Positions 1 to 6,387 of a stretch of 10,103 bases of DNA are shown here, piece by piece. The position numbers and the translations under genes are program-made. Position 1 is the stretch's first letter; each line of letters opens with the position of its first letter. Source of the stretch: an uncultured Verrucomicrobiota bacterium (GTDB lineage Bacteria > Verrucomicrobiota > Verrucomicrobiia > Limisphaerales > JADLHS01); contig CALAYC010000289.1 of NCBI GenBank assembly GCA_937894935.1, positions 1 through 10,103 of the forward strand, written 5' to 3'. The notes under the pieces are model-generated. The model was not told where the DNA came from, made no database searches, and saw only the letters and a program-made list of their open reading frames with translations.

Positions 1-228
1 TACGGCGCGGCGTTGCAAGCGCTCTGGTGTTGGCGTTTACAACAAGGCGAGAAAATTAAAATCGAAGACATCACCGACGAGTTTGTGTCGCTCAACAAAC
101 TCGAAACTGCGACGCCGGAAAAATCCGCCGTGGCGACGTATCGCGAGTTGCAGGCGTTGCAGGATGATTTATCGGAAGCGCTGCGCGGTGTGTTTACGAA
201 GCATCGGCAGTTTGTCGTCAATCACTGA
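1..228 (+). CDS. xylB: FGGY-family carbohydrate kinase, C-terminal end, probably xylulokinase (partial)
   Basis: The open frame enters from the left edge and ends at TGA 226-228, leaving 75 residues of the C terminus. The first residues read YGAALQALW, which fits the GAAL(G/Q)A segment near the end of FGGY sugar kinases, where the small C-terminal domain closes over the nucleotide site. The charged, helical tail with YRELQALQDDLSEALRGVF resembles the tail of bacterial xylulokinases, which phosphorylate D-xylulose to xylulose 5-phosphate in the cytoplasm. The FGGY signature and the catalytic aspartate lie outside the window, so the substrate cannot be confirmed. Glycerol or another sugar kinase remains possible. 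Family membership is fairly sure; the xylulokinase call is inference from overall similarity. Confidence 0.65.
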   Translation, partial: YGAALQALWCWRLQQGEKIKIEDITDEFVSLNKLETATPEKSAVATYRELQALQDDLSEALRGVFTKHRQFVVNH

Positions 229-245
229 ACCTTTTCTGAATGCTG

Positions 246-461
246 ATGAACGACAAATCCGAAGCGCGATTTGAAAAACTGGAAACTCACGTCACGCACC
301 TGGAGCGACAGGTCGAGGAGTTGAATCAGGTCATCATCGAACAGGGAAAGCTGTTAGATCGCTTGAAGAAAGAGGTTCAACGTCAATCCACGGCGATGCA
401 GACCATGGAATTGGAACGCATTAAAGCGAACAACCCCAGACCGCCGCATCATTTGGGTTGA
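246..461 (+). CDS. slyX: SlyX family coiled-coil protein
   Basis: This small, highly charged protein has about 71 residues from ATG 246. An in-frame ATG at 240 would add two residues, and neither start has a clear Shine-Dalgarno sequence. From about residue 4 to 55 it is one long heptad-patterned helix (FEKLETHVTHLERQVEELN and following), as expected for a short coiled coil. It ends in a proline/histidine tail, RPPHHLG, matching the PPHY-type ending of SlyX proteins. SlyX is conserved in many Gram-negative bacteria. In E. coli it lies next to slyD, but its molecular role is unknown. Here it starts 17 bases after the sugar kinase stop, so the two may be co-transcribed, though no functional link is evident. 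Length and tail both fit the family. Confidence 0.8.
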   Translation: MNDKSEARFEKLETHVTHLERQVEELNQVIIEQGKLLDRLKKEVQRQSTAMQTMELERIKANNPRPPHHLG

Positions 462-464
462 GTT

Positions 465-490
465 GGAACTCATTGCAACGAACGAGTTCC
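465..490. other. Inverted repeat after slyX, possible weak terminator
   Basis: GGAACTC (465-471) and GAGTTCC (484-490) are perfect 7-base inverted arms around a 12-base spacer. The left arm also overlaps a shorter dyad, GAGTT-GG-AACTC (460-471). No T-run follows, so this is not a classical intrinsic terminator. It sits just after the slyX stop and 42 bases before the thiH start, where it could end or attenuate transcription or hold an operator. Confidence 0.3.
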
Positions 491-531
491 CTGCTTCTCG
501 ACTTCACCGCAAGTTCTGTTAAAGTTTCAGC

Positions 532-1731
532 GTGAGTTTTGTCGCTGAATTTAACGCTCTACCAACCGCCGCGTTGGTGAAGCGTTCGCTGAACACCTCG
601 CTGCAAGCCGCGCGCGAAAGCCTCGCGAAAGAGCAGCTTTCGTTGACCGATTTCGCGCACCTGATATCTCCGGCCGCCGGTGAGTTGCTTGAACCTCTCA
701 GTCGTCGCTCGCAACAACTCACGCGCCAACGTTTCGGCAAAGTCATCCGCCTCTTCGCTCCGCTCTATCTTTCCAACGAATGCATCAACAACTGCAAATA
801 CTGCGGTTTTTCGCGCGACAATCCGATCCTGCGTGTAACGCTTTCGGTGGATGAAGTGCGACGTGAAGCGCGCGCGCTGGCGGAACAGGGATTTCGCAAC
901 ATTCTCCTCGTCGCCGGTGAGCATCCCAAATTTGTTTCCAACGGTTACATGGCCGAGTGCGTCGCGGCATTGCACAAAGAAATCCCCAGCGTGTCGCTCG
1001 AAGTCGGCCCGATGGAAACCGATGAGTATCGGCCGATGGTCGCCGCTGGCGCGGATGGATTGGTCGTTTATCAGGAAACCTACGATCGCGCGGTGTACGA
1101 CGAAATGCATACCGCCGGGCCGAAGAAAAATTTCGATTGGCGACTGGAAACTCCTGAACGCGCGTACGCTGCCGGTTTTCGACGTTTGGGCATTGGCGCG
1201 CTGTACGGTCTCGCGGACTGGCGTTATGAAGCGATTTGTCTCGCCGCACACACGGATTATCTGCTCCGCAATTGTTGGAAAGCGTACGTGACGATTTCCC
1301 TGCCTCGCTTGCGTCCGTGTGCCGGAGAATTCGAACCGCTCACCCACCTTAGCGACCGCGAACTGGTGCAACTGGTTGGCGCATTTCGTTTGCTGTTCCC
1401 GGATGTCGGCATTGTGTTGTCCACGCGCGAATCGCCAAAGCTGCGCGATGGCCTGGCGCAGCTCGGAGTCACGATGATGAGTGCCGGCGCTCGCACTGAA
1501 CCCGGCGGTTACACCGGCGCGGGAAAAGAGAAAATTCATCAGACGGTGCGGGGACGCATCGTTGACACCGTTGCCAGCGAATGGGCGAATCCTACAAACG
1601 GACATCCCACTGCCGCCACCGGTCAATTCAATATTGCGGACGAACGTTCCGCGGCCGAAGTCGCCGCGCAATTGCAACGCCTCGGCTACGAACCGGTGTG
1701 GAAAGATTGGGATGCCGCTTTGACTACCTGA
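532..1731 (+). CDS. thiH: 2-iminoacetate synthase ThiH (radical SAM tyrosine lyase)
   Basis: ThiH cleaves L-tyrosine with S-adenosylmethionine to give 2-iminoacetate (dehydroglycine) and p-cresol, supplying the glycine imine for the thiazole ring of thiamine in the cytoplasm. The protein has 399 residues, slightly longer than the E. coli enzyme. The radical-SAM cluster motif CxxxCxxC is Cys84, Cys88 and Cys91 in ECINNCKYCGFSRDN. Further family signatures are the SLEVGPMETDEY stretch, GIGALYGLADWR, the SLPRLRPC segment and a C terminus with GQFNIADERSAAEVAAQLQ and GYEPVWKDWD. Translation starts at GTG 532, preceded by no good Shine-Dalgarno sequence; no nearby ATG gives a better family fit. 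No thiG, thiS or thiF is visible, so its partners must lie elsewhere. The equivalent NosL/HydG-type radical SAM enzymes share the motif, but the C terminus favours ThiH. Confidence 0.95.
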   Translation: MSFVAEFNALPTAALVKRSLNTSLQAARESLAKEQLSLTDFAHLISPAAGELLEPLSRRSQQLTRQRFGKVIRLFAPLYLSNECINNCKYCGFSRDNPILRVTLSVDEVRREARALAEQGFRNILLVAGEHPKFVSNGYMAECVAALHKEIPSVSLEVGPMETDEYRPMVAAGADGLVVYQETYDRAVYDEMHTAGPKKNFDWRLETPERAYAAGFRRLGIGALYGLADWRYEAICLAAHTDYLLRNCWKAYVTISLPRLRPCAGEFEPLTHLSDRELVQLVGAFRLLFPDVGIVLSTRESPKLRDGLAQLGVTMMSAGARTEPGGYTGAGKEKIHQTVRGRIVDTVASEWANPTNGHPTAATGQFNIADERSAAEVAAQLQRLGYEPVWKDWDAALTT

Positions 1732-1768
1732 TTTGAACTCACACTTGCTGTAGCCTGCTGACAGAACT

Positions 1769-1772
1769 AGGA
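1769..1772 (+). promoter_or_regulatory. Shine-Dalgarno (AGGA) for the 1780 start
   Basis: AGGA lies 7 bases before GTG 1780, the usual spacing for a ribosome binding site. It supports the GTG start of the small protein. It is one of the few well-placed ribosome binding sites in the window. Confidence 0.5.
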
Positions 1773-1779
1773 TTTTTGC

Positions 1780-1992
1780 GTGACTGCCGCCGCAAAAGAA
1801 TTGATCGAAATTCTTGGCGCCTTGCCGGAAGATAAAGCTCGCGAGGTCGTGGATTTCGCGCGTTTTCTCCAACCGCAAGCGGGCGATAAGGAATGGGAGC
1901 GCATTATCGCGGCGAATAAGCCCTACCCCAAATTCGACAAATTTGTGGCTGAAGTCTTGCGTGAAGAACCAGCCGAGTGCCCGCGCTTTTGA
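1780..1992 (+). CDS. Small antitoxin-like protein (DUF2281-like N terminus), hypothetical
   Basis: This 70-residue protein starts at GTG 1780 behind an AGGA. The first 30 residues, with KELIEILGALPEDKAREVV then DFARFLQ, resemble the short helical segment of DUF2281-type and related antitoxin proteins (LPEDxxxEVxDFxxFL pattern). The second half, DKEWERIIAANKPYPKFDKF, is like other short proteins that precede PIN or RelE toxins. No toxin follows: the next gene is a GNAT acetyltransferase that begins 26 bases later. It may be an orphan antitoxin, a remnant of a toxin-antitoxin pair, or an unrelated small protein. The last residues, EEPAECPRF, look atypical and could reflect a mutated end. The family assignment is by pattern only and the role is unproven. 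Confidence 0.55.
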   Translation: MTAAAKELIEILGALPEDKAREVVDFARFLQPQAGDKEWERIIAANKPYPKFDKFVAEVLREEPAECPRF

Positions 1993-2018
1993 AATCACAG
2001 TTACGATCTGGCGAAAGT

Positions 2019-2507
2019 GTGAATATTCGCCCCGCTACATTCGCCGATCTGCCAGCCATCAATGACATTTACAACCACTACGTGCTGCATTCGACCTGCA
2101 CGTATCAGGAAGAACCGGAATCACTCGCCGAGCGACAACGCTGGTTTAATCACCACGGCGAAAAACATCCCGTGATCGTTGCGCTGGTGGAAAACAAACT
2201 CGTCGGCTGGGGCTCGCTTTCACCTTATCACCCGCGCTCAGCTTATCGCCGCACGGTGGAAAATTCAGTTTACGTGCATCCCGAGCAGCAACGACGCGGC
2301 ATCGGTTCGGCGCTGTTGCAGGAATTGATTCGCGCGGCGCGGCACGCAGGTCATCACGCCATCGTCGCGCTCATTGATTCCGGACAATCCGGCAGCATCG
2401 CCTTACACACCAAATTCGGTTTCACCCCTGCCGGGCACCTGCGTCAGGTCGGATACAAATTCAATCGCTGGTTGGATGTGATTTATCTGGAATTGATTTT
2501 GGATTGA
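2019..2507 (+). CDS. GNAT N-acetyltransferase, phosphinothricin/methionine sulfoximine acetyltransferase family
   Basis: A 162-residue cytoplasmic acetyltransferase predicted to move acetyl from acetyl-CoA to the amino group of a glutamine-synthetase inhibitor such as phosphinothricin or methionine sulfoximine, or to an amino acid. The start at GTG 2019 gives MNIRPATFADLPAINDIYNHYV, the standard opening of this family. An in-frame GTG at 1977 would add 14 unlike residues and overlap the upstream gene. Residues 82-100 hold the acetyl-CoA loop, VYVHPEQQRRGIGSALL, with Q91-R-R-G-I-G96. The end carries the family pattern GFTPAGHLRQVGYKFNRWLD. The gene follows the small antitoxin-like gene by 26 bases. 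This subfamily is not one of the GNAT toxins that act on tRNA, so a toxin role is unlikely. The exact substrate cannot be read from sequence. Confidence 0.85.
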   Translation: MNIRPATFADLPAINDIYNHYVLHSTCTYQEEPESLAERQRWFNHHGEKHPVIVALVENKLVGWGSLSPYHPRSAYRRTVENSVYVHPEQQRRGIGSALLQELIRAARHAGHHAIVALIDSGQSGSIALHTKFGFTPAGHLRQVGYKFNRWLDVIYLELILD

Positions 2508-2544
2508 ACCACTGGCTCGAAGTCGCGTCGAACAGAGGAGGAGC

Positions 2545-2584
2545 CGTGCCGCGTGCCTTAAAAGTTGCTCCGGCACGCGGCGTG
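2545..2584. repeat. GC-rich palindrome (REP-like hairpin) upstream of the tonB-like gene
   Basis: GCCGCGTGCC (2548-2557) and GGCACGCGGC (2572-2581) are perfect 10-base inverted arms with a 14-base A/T-containing loop. In RNA the stem extends three more pairs to 2545/2584 through two G-U pairs. A second, exclusive pairing is possible between GGAGC (2540-2544) and GCTCC (2567-2571). It would cover part of the purine-rich GAGGAGGAG at 2535-2543. No T-run follows. It could terminate the acetyltransferase transcript, regulate the next gene, or be a dispersed palindromic element. Confidence 0.55.
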
Positions 2585-2601
2585 CGGCAACCTACGCTGA
2601 C

Positions 2602-3555
2602 ATGGAGCAATCCGGCAAAGTAACCTTGCGCGTCGGGCGACGGGATTTTTCCCGCGTCGGAATCGCGCTTGCCGTGTCGCTCGTCGCGCATCTGATTTTT
2701 TGGGGCGGTTACGCTACCGCCAGCCATTTCAAACTCACCAGCCGATGGAAGTTACCCAAATGGGTGCAACGGCTCATCGTCCCGCCGCCGCAACAACAGG
2801 CCAAAGTGCAACCGCCCACCAACGAGCCTTACATCTTCATCGATGTGCGCGCGGCACAAGCCGTGGCTGAACCGCCGAAGAATGCCATTCGTTACTCCGA
2901 CCGTAACGCCATCGCAGCGAATCCGGATAACAACAAAGATTCGAACGAGCCAAAGGTCGAAGGCGAACAGAATGAATTACAAAAACTCGACGATTCCGGA
3001 AGACGCAAGCCGTTTGATCAACTGATGCCCGATCCGCCGAAGCCCGCACCCGATGTTACCCCCAGTCCCGCACCCGCTCCGGGCACAATGACGGTCGCCA
3101 AAGCAGACCTCAAATCCACGGAGGAACGCCAACGACAACGGCCAAGGACGATTCGCGAGGCGATGTTGCAAAAGAGCCAGACACCCGGCAAACGTTCACA
3201 GATTGACGGCGGCGCATCGCGGCCTGGAAATGTTTCCTTCGATGTGCGTGCCACCGGATTTGGCGCTTACGATCGACTGTTGATTGATGCCGTTTCCGAT
3301 CGTTGGTACAACCTGCTCGACAACCTGAGTTATGAAGGTTATCGGCAAGGCAAAGTGGTGGTGCAATTCAATCTGAACTACCGCGGAGAAATCAGCGATG
3401 TCAAAATCATCCAGAACACGGTGACAGAGATGCTCGCGTTGATGTGTGAAAAGGCAATTCGCGACCCGGCACCGTTCGGCGAGTGGTCGCGCGAAATGCG
3501 TCTCGCCGTCGGAGATGATTATCGCCGCATCACTTTTACATTTCATTACCACTGA
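2602..3555 (+). CDS. TonB/TolA-like energy transducer
   Basis: A 317-residue inner-membrane protein that would carry proton-gradient energy to outer-membrane partners. Residues 1-18 are cytoplasmic and basic, followed by one membrane segment at about 19-40. This segment contains SLVAH, with Ser26 and His30 in the SxxxH spacing that TonB and TolA use to contact ExbB/TolQ. Residues about 60-205 are a low-complexity periplasmic spacer rich in Pro, Gln, Lys and Glu. Residues about 222-317 form a TonB/TolA C-terminal domain with YDRLLIDAVSDRWYNLLD, then GKVVVQFNLNYRGEISDVKI. The CEKAIRDPAPFGEWSREMR part looks more like TolA. The gene leads a tight run with exbB-like and exbD-like genes. ATG 2602 is not preceded by a clear ribosome binding site. 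TonB versus TolA cannot be settled here: no receptor, TolB or Pal gene is adjacent. Confidence 0.85.
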   Translation: MEQSGKVTLRVGRRDFSRVGIALAVSLVAHLIFWGGYATASHFKLTSRWKLPKWVQRLIVPPPQQQAKVQPPTNEPYIFIDVRAAQAVAEPPKNAIRYSDRNAIAANPDNNKDSNEPKVEGEQNELQKLDDSGRRKPFDQLMPDPPKPAPDVTPSPAPAPGTMTVAKADLKSTEERQRQRPRTIREAMLQKSQTPGKRSQIDGGASRPGNVSFDVRATGFGAYDRLLIDAVSDRWYNLLDNLSYEGYRQGKVVVQFNLNYRGEISDVKIIQNTVTEMLALMCEKAIRDPAPFGEWSREMRLAVGDDYRRITFTFHYH

Positions 3556-3586
3556 AAAGAAGGTTATCCCAAGAAACTGAACAAAC

Positions 3587-4180
3587 ATGGAACTGTTTAT
3601 CTACTTCCTGCTGATTCTTACCTCCATCGTAGGACTGACGTTCATCGTCGAACGTGGCCTTGCATTGCAATGGAAAAAAGTCGTCCCACCCGAAGTCGAA
3701 GCCGCGGTGGACGCGTGCCAAACCCGCGACGACACCGACCGACTGAGACGCGTGTGCGAAAAACATCCTTCGCCGCTGAGCCGCTTGCTGATGCTCGCCG
3801 TGGATCGCCTGCACTGGCCCAAAGACGAAAACGTGGATGCATTGCAAACGCGGGCGCGACATGAAATCGTCAAACTCGAACGCGGCCTCGTCGTGCTGGA
3901 AATCATTGTCGGCATCGCGCCGTTGCTGGGTTTGGTCGGCACAATTCTCGGCATGATGGCGACATTTGAAAACGTCGGTCAGATGGGATTGAATGACGCC
4001 GCCCGGCTTGCCAGCGGTATCGCATTGATTTTGAAAGCGACGCTCATCGGTTTGCTCATCGCGATTCCCGCGTTGATTTTCTGGAGTTATTACACCAAGA
4101 AAGTCGAAACCATCGCGGTGGAAATGGAAACGCTCTGCGACGAACTGTTGCGGCGTTTGTATCGTCACGAGTCGAAATAA
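3587..4180 (+). CDS. MotA/TolQ/ExbB proton-channel family protein
   Basis: A 197-residue inner-membrane protein, shorter than E. coli ExbB or TolQ, predicted to form the pentameric proton channel that powers the TonB-like protein. Membrane segments are at about 4-22, 102-126 and 142-168. The second segment carries PLLGLVGTILGMMATF, with Thr119 matching the family's channel-lining threonine. The third carries ATLIGLLIAIPALIFW, with Thr152 in the position of E. coli ExbB Thr181. The glutamate that precedes this threonine by five residues in E. coli ExbB (Glu176) is Leu147 here, and a lysine (Lys150) stands three residues later. The start is ATG 3587, 31 bases after the tonB-like stop, and the exbD-like gene follows after 5 bases, so the three are very likely one operon. 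Confidence 0.88.
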   Translation: MELFIYFLLILTSIVGLTFIVERGLALQWKKVVPPEVEAAVDACQTRDDTDRLRRVCEKHPSPLSRLLMLAVDRLHWPKDENVDALQTRARHEIVKLERGLVVLEIIVGIAPLLGLVGTILGMMATFENVGQMGLNDAARLASGIALILKATLIGLLIAIPALIFWSYYTKKVETIAVEMETLCDELLRRLYRHESK

Positions 4181-4185
4181 CGGCC

Positions 4186-4617
4186 ATGCAATTCTTTGCC
4201 CGCAAACGCCGTTCGCCGCCCGCGATCATCATCGTCGCGCTGATTGACGTGTTGATCGTGATGCTGATTTTCCTGATGGTCACCACCACGTTCAAACAGC
4301 AAAGCGCGATGAAACTCGCGTTGCCGGAGTCCAGTCAGGGCGAGAAAACCGGCGCCAGTGAAGAAGTCCCGGTCGTGGTGAGCATTGACCCGCAAGGCGG
4401 ACTGCGCCTCGGCGGCGGTTCGGACGCGTTGCCACTGACGCTGGAAAATTTACGCTCCGAACTCAAAGGGCGAATCGACAAGAATCCCGAATTACGCCTC
4501 GCCATCAACGCCGACAAAGCCGCGCCCTGGGGACAACTCGTCAAGGTGATGGACATCGCGAAGGAACTTCAGATTAAGTTCGTCAGCGCCTACACGAAGG
4601 ACGTGGCAAAGCAGTAG
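4186..4617 (+). CDS. ExbD/TolR biopolymer transport family protein
   Basis: A 143-residue protein with a short basic N terminus (FARKRRSPP), one membrane helix at about 13-34 and a periplasmic domain. The helix reads IVALIDVLIVMLIFLMVTTTF. Asp21 is the conserved aspartate (E. coli ExbD Asp25) that takes protons in the channel. The periplasmic part from about 55 has the usual VVVSIDPQGGLRLGG strand pair and ends in a helical MDIAKELQI region. The protein pairs with ExbB to energise the TonB-like transducer. It begins 5 bases after the exbB-like stop, implying translational coupling. Length and motifs are typical, and ExbD and TolR cannot be told apart from this alone. Confidence 0.9.
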   Translation: MQFFARKRRSPPAIIIVALIDVLIVMLIFLMVTTTFKQQSAMKLALPESSQGEKTGASEEVPVVVSIDPQGGLRLGGGSDALPLTLENLRSELKGRIDKNPELRLAINADKAAPWGQLVKVMDIAKELQIKFVSAYTKDVAKQ

Positions 4618-4720
4618 GCGACGCCAATCATCGCTGGAATTCGACGCGCAGCACGGCGGCGACTATTTCGGCATCGTAAAATGTTTGCTTCCGGGAACGC
4701 GGTGCGGCTAACTGCGGCGC

Positions 4721-6367
4721 GTGAAGTTTCTACCCATCGTTGAGCGTGAACTGCGCGTGACGGCGCGGCGAACGGCAACGTACTGGATGCGCTTCTCTAC
4801 TGCCGGCGGACTACTGATTCTGGCGACATGGTTTTTTCTCACTTCACAACGCGCTGGCTATCGTGAATCCGGTCAGGCCATTTTCTATCTGCTAACCGGT
4901 GGGCTCACGTTTTTCGCACTGACTGCCGGAATCCGCACGACGTCGGATTGTCTGAGCGAAGAAAAGCGTGAAGGCACGCTCGGTCTGTTATTTCTCACCG
5001 ACCTGCGCGGCTACGATATTATCGCGGGAAAACTCATCGCCAACTCGCTGCATATCTTTTACGGCATGCTGGCGGTCTTGCCGATTCTGGCTGTGCCGTT
5101 GTTGATGGGCGGAATTACCGGCGCGGAATTCGCCCGGCTTGCGTTGGTGTTACTCAACACGTTGTTTTTTTCGCTCAGCGCCGGAATGCTGGCGTCAGCC
5201 TGGTGTCGAAACGCGCGATTCTCCGCTGCTCTTACGTGGTTGATCGTCACCGGAATCGCCGCCGGTGTTCCGATACTCGGCTGGTGCGAATGGATGCTGC
5301 GCAACGGCCGCGGCGCGTTTTTCATTCCTTTCCTCGTGCCCAGTCCCGGCTTCTCCTACGCGACGGGCCTGGACCGATTGTTTGTTACGCCCATCGGCAA
5401 ATGGTTTTTCTGGTCCGTCGGAACGGTACACGCAATGGGCTGGATGTTTTTGCTGCTGGCGAGCCGCGCGGTACGACACTCTTGGCAGGAGAAGGCAGCC
5501 AGCAGCAATTACTCACCGTCGCAAACCACTTCACCCGTTGACGCGAATGACGAAACCATTTCGCGCGATACCTTTCGCACTCGGTGTCTGAATCAAAACG
5601 CCTTTTTCTGGCTGGCGACGCGTCCGAAATATCGCGTCATCTGGAGCTGGCTGCCGTCGATTTTTGGTGCGGCAGTGTGGCTGTGGGGCATTACCAAATT
5701 TCAGCGCGACTGGTTGGATACGAGTACTTATATAGCAACAGCGTTTTTGCTCGGCATCGTAATGAAAGCATTGATCGGTAGCGAAGCCGGACGACGAATC
5801 CTCGAAGATCGCCGCGCGGGTGCGTTGGAATTGCTGCTTTCCACCGCACTCACCGAACGCGACATTGTGCAGGGACAATATCTCGCCTTGCGCCGCCAGT
5901 TCCTCTGGCCTCTGGCAGTAATGGGAGTCGCCCTGATTTTGATGTGGATCGCAGGACTTTCAAAACTTCACGGCAACGACGCACGTATGTGGTTTTGCGT
6001 GGGGCTCGCCATGGCCATCATTTTTGTCGCGGACATTGTAGCGTTGTTCTGGTTGGGACTATGGAAAGCTCTCGCGTCGCCCAATCCCCGGCGTGCTTTT
6101 GGTGCTGCGGTCGCGCCCATTCTCGCGCTGCCATGGGTCGGCGTCGCGTTGATCATGACCTTGATTGCATTTTTACCGCGCGATTTCCAACGCTGGCTCC
6201 GACCTGATTTGGTGGTGTGGGGGCTATGGTTCGTTCTTAGCCTGGCAATTGATATCGGCTACAGTATCTACGCGCGAAACCAACTGTTAACAGCGTTCCG
6301 CGCAGCCGCTGCGCAACCGCTTTCGACGCGACCATCGTTGTGGCAACGCATCACCGGAGCGCGCTGA
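4721..6367 (+). CDS. ABC-2 type transporter permease with two tandem halves
   Basis: A 548-residue polytopic inner-membrane protein with about twelve predicted membrane helices: six between residues 22 and 248, then a polar linker (about 250-300), then six more from about 305 to 515. Each half carries the ABC-2 coupling motif after its second helix. In the first half it is EEKREGTLGLLFLTD followed by DIIAGK (80-104), and in the second EDRRAGALELLLSTA followed by DIVQGQ (362-386). The two align without gaps at an offset of 282, with 11 identities in 25. The protein therefore looks like a fusion of two half-permeases. It would need an ATPase subunit for export, and none is adjacent. The substrate is unknown. 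GTG 4721 opens the reading frame without a clear ribosome binding site, 103 bases after the exbD-like gene. That gap shows no strong signal. Confidence 0.8.
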   Translation: MKFLPIVERELRVTARRTATYWMRFSTAGGLLILATWFFLTSQRAGYRESGQAIFYLLTGGLTFFALTAGIRTTSDCLSEEKREGTLGLLFLTDLRGYDIIAGKLIANSLHIFYGMLAVLPILAVPLLMGGITGAEFARLALVLLNTLFFSLSAGMLASAWCRNARFSAALTWLIVTGIAAGVPILGWCEWMLRNGRGAFFIPFLVPSPGFSYATGLDRLFVTPIGKWFFWSVGTVHAMGWMFLLLASRAVRHSWQEKAASSNYSPSQTTSPVDANDETISRDTFRTRCLNQNAFFWLATRPKYRVIWSWLPSIFGAAVWLWGITKFQRDWLDTSTYIATAFLLGIVMKALIGSEAGRRILEDRRAGALELLLSTALTERDIVQGQYLALRRQFLWPLAVMGVALILMWIAGLSKLHGNDARMWFCVGLAMAIIFVADIVALFWLGLWKALASPNPRRAFGAAVAPILALPWVGVALIMTLIAFLPRDFQRWLRPDLVVWGLWFVLSLAIDIGYSIYARNQLLTAFRAAAAQPLSTRPSLWQRITGAR

Positions 6368-6387
6368 ATGTCGTCGCTCGTTCAGCG
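6362..6387. terminator. Hairpin across the convergent stop codons (weak bidirectional terminator candidate)
   Basis: CGCTGAA (6362-6368) and TTCAGCG (6381-6387) are perfect 7-base arms around a 12-base loop. The left arm contains the stop codon of the permease (TGA 6365-6367) and the right arm contains that of ispD (6382-6384 on the minus strand). Only 14 bases separate the two genes. No T-run follows in either direction, so terminator function is uncertain. Confidence 0.35.

Noticed and set aside
1745..1773. Possible promoter TTGCTG - 17 bases - TAGGAT before the small gene
   Set aside because: The -35 box matches only three of six consensus bases, and the -10 box overlaps the AGGA ribosome site and would leave almost no leader. 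The ribosome-site reading is simpler.
559..1998. Long minus-strand reading frame (479 codons) opposite thiH
   Set aside because: It lies antisense to thiH, whose motifs are unmistakable. The translation has no recognisable domain and its length is explained by the codon bias of the plus-strand gene.
1977..2018. Upstream GTG start (1977) for the acetyltransferase
   Set aside because: The extra 14 residues are unlike the family and overlap the preceding gene. GTG 2019 gives the typical N terminus.
3536..4168. Minus-strand reading frame of 210 codons opposite the exbB-like gene
   Set aside because: The translation is rich in His, Gln and Asp and matches no known family, while the plus strand gives a clear three-helix channel protein.
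4618..4720. Search for a promoter before the permease gene
   Set aside because: A TAAAAT at 4677-4682 resembles a -10 box, but no -35 box stands at the right distance, so I do not call it.
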